This document shows, piece after piece, positions 62,651 through 64,000 of a stretch of 64,000 nt of DNA. Within the stretch, counting starts at the first letter, position 1. Every line of letters starts with the position of its first letter. The DNA is from a bacterium 1XD21-70 (lineage in GTDB: Bacteria; Bacillota; Clostridia; Lachnospirales; Lachnospiraceae), in assembly GCA_003669055.1 (NCBI GenBank), contig RAYB01000024.1, positions 1 to 64,000 of the forward strand, written 5' to 3'. Below the pieces are notes generated by a model. That model ran no database searches. It was not told the origin of the DNA and worked only from the letters and a program-made list of their open reading frames with translations. A program made the position numbers and the translations under genes.

Positions 62651-64000
62651 TTTTTCCCGTTAATTTCCGAATCATATCTAATATCCTCCCTGCGCTGCTT
62701 CGGATCGCTTCCTCGGAAAGTTCCCCTTTTTCGTAAGCCTGGCGGATATTTTGATCGTCGTTGGAATTTCCCGGCATAATAATATCATTTCCGGCAGCTA
62801 TACACTTCCACGGTACACTCCCGTTTTCAGGAACCGTGGTATTCCAGTCGGACATGATTACCCCGCTAAATCCCCACTCTTCCCGCGCAAGTATCGTACA
62901 CAGATCCCTGCTGTTTGCTGAATAAACCCCATTGATTCGGTTGTAGGAAGACATAAGGGCTGCCGGAGCGCTTTTTTTCACGGCAAGTTCAAATCCCCGG
63001 AAATAAATCTCCCGAAGCGCCCTCCCGGAAACACAGGCATCCACGCCCATCCGGTTATCCTCCTGGTTATTGCAGGCAAAATGCTTCATGGTTACGCCGC
63101 AGCCGGGATGGCTCTGTACGCCCTTTGTCACTGCCGCTGCCATCATTCCCGACAGATAAGGATCTTCCGAATAATATTCAAAGTTACGTCCGCACAGGGG
63201 ATTCCTCTGGATATTCATTCCTGGAGCCAGCCACAGATCTACATAAAATTCTTTCATTTCCACAGCCGCGGCATCGCCAAAACACTCCATTAACTTTACA
63301 TCCCAGGTCTGTGCCAGCATCGTTCCCACAGGAAAAGCCGTACAGTACTGATAATACCGGTCTGCACCTTCATGCTCTTCCATCTCTTCCAGAAAACCAT
63401 TCTCTAAAGAACCCAGCACGCCTGCCCCGTATACGGTATCAGTCTTTCGGTCAACCTCATAACTCTGCCGCAGGCGCAGCCCCGCCGGGCCATCCGCCAT
63501 AATTAACGAAGGAATCCCATAACTTTCTTCCAGAGCCTGCGTTGTTTCACCTGCGGAACCAGGAACACGGACTCCGGCAGAGCCAAGGGTACTGCCGTTC
63601 GGCGTAATATTTCCATACAGCAGATAAATCAAATCGTCTACATTCTGATCTCCGGCATAGTATTCATCTCTTACCTTTTGAACTTCCTGTTCCGGCAGAA
63701 AAGAAAGCACCGGTACGTGCTCCTCCTCTGCTCTGGCCAGCCATTCTTTTTCTTTATCCCTGGCAAATGAAGGCGCTTTAATCTCTTTAAATGCCGCTGT
63801 TTTTGGGCAAACCCGGTTTGTCTTTTCAATCACTGTGGTTTTTTCCACCTCCAGCAAAGCAGCTATCTGTAAGGAAGCCGAATCCTGCCCAATCCATATT
63901 CCATACTTTCCTGCCTCAATCACCCACGCACATGTTTCTTCTGCATAGCTTGCAAGCTGCTTCTGTTCCAAAACAATACGCAGTTTCTGCCCCTCCCCCG
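62646..64000 (-). CDS. GH3 family glycoside hydrolase, 5' end outside the window
   Basis: The gene runs off the right edge; 451 codons are visible. Read from the edge, an FnIII-like beta domain (AWVIEAGKYGIWIG, ASLQIAALLEV) is followed by the (beta/alpha)8 catalytic domain at the C-terminal end. It has IPSLIMADGPAGLR, GRNFEYYSEDPYLSG, MKHFACNNQEDNR and the nucleophile Asp in GVIMSDWNTT. This reversed domain order (catalytic barrel last) is that of Ruminococcus-type beta-glucosidases. A TTG at 63971 is in frame but is not the true start, since homology continues upstream. Beta-glucosidase or beta-xylosidase activity is likely. Confidence 0.88.
   Translation of the reverse strand, partial: GEGQKLRIVLEQKQLASYAEETCAWVIEAGKYGIWIGQDSASLQIAALLEVEKTTVIEKTNRVCPKTAAFKEIKAPSFARDKEKEWLARAEEEHVPVLSFLPEQEVQKVRDEYYAGDQNVDDLIYLLYGNITPNGSTLGSAGVRVPGSAGETTQALEESYGIPSLIMADGPAGLRLRQSYEVDRKTDTVYGAGVLGSLENGFLEEMEEHEGADRYYQYCTAFPVGTMLAQTWDVKLMECFGDAAAVEMKEFYVDLWLAPGMNIQRNPLCGRNFEYYSEDPYLSGMMAAAVTKGVQSHPGCGVTMKHFACNNQEDNRMGVDACVSGRALREIYFRGFELAVKKSAPAALMSSYNRINGVYSANSRDLCTILAREEWGFSGVIMSDWNTTVPENGSVPWKCIAAGNDIIMPGNSNDDQNIRQAYEKGELSEEAIRSSAGRILDMIRKLTGKN

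Noticed and set aside
1-64000. CRISPR arrays, tRNA or rRNA genes, insertion sequences, prophage
   Set aside because: No regular spaced repeats, no cloverleaf-like or rRNA sequence and no transposase, integrase or phage structural gene was seen on either strand.

Overview
The window looks like chromosomal DNA of a Gram-positive anaerobe of the Lachnospiraceae (Clostridium cluster XIVa). The evidence is GC-rich coding sequence with GGAGG ribosome binding sites, consensus TTGACA/TATAAT promoters, a Firmicutes-type HPr with His15 and Ser46, lipobox lipoproteins, CUT1 sugar transport without its own ATPase, cell-wall-binding repeats, and split AccB/AccC. The genus cannot be named from this window. 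I saw no rRNA, tRNA, CRISPR array, insertion sequence or prophage.

Layout. (1) 1-4.6 kb: a minus-strand group of a P1-family (DmpA-like) peptidase, an unknown lipoprotein and a D-amino-acid transaminase, with a decayed small gene beside it. (2) 4.6-15.6 kb: an alpha-galactoside locus. It has two GH36 alpha-galactosidases, two AraC regulators divergent from a sugar ABC transporter (binding lipoprotein and two permeases), and a YesL-like membrane protein. A paired direct repeat between the divergent promoters is a good AraC-type operator candidate. (3) 15.6-29 kb: housekeeping genes, namely HPr, queH, rpoD, an operon argF/small membrane protein/birA/mutY/lipid kinase, NfeD-SPFH, ftsH-MATE, a 57-residue acidic protein, a DUF5662 protein and a cold-shock protein. 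(4) 29-33 kb: hslO followed by the nucleoside-salvage operon udp-deoC-cdd-deoB. (5) 33-41.6 kb: a five-gene SWIM / HEAT-like / MoxR ATPase / DUF5682 / vWA cluster of unknown function. (6) 41.8-46.1 kb: yebC, a secreted cell-wall-binding protein, an EamA transporter and a secreted hydrolase lipoprotein. (7) 46.1-52 kb: a 5-oxoproline operon (NRAMP-like transporter, pxpB, pxpC, accB, accC, pxpA) with a perfect consensus promoter and an ACAAT/ATTGT repeat array upstream. (8) 52.3-58.1 kb: a four-gene signalling operon of CHASE2 adenylate cyclase, metallo-beta-lactamase-fold hydrolase, GAF-HD-GYP phosphodiesterase and FecR-domain lipoprotein. (9) 58-64 kb: accessory genes and gene remnants. These include an AT-rich MATE pump behind a probable leader-peptide attenuator, and a GH3 glycosidase cut by the window end.

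The four most interesting places are the SWIM-MoxR-vWA cluster, the CHASE2 cyclase/FecR operon, the pxp operon that carries every module of a urea-carboxylase-like biotin enzyme, and the MATE attenuator whose tiny leader ORF (59228-59251) overlaps the terminator arm.
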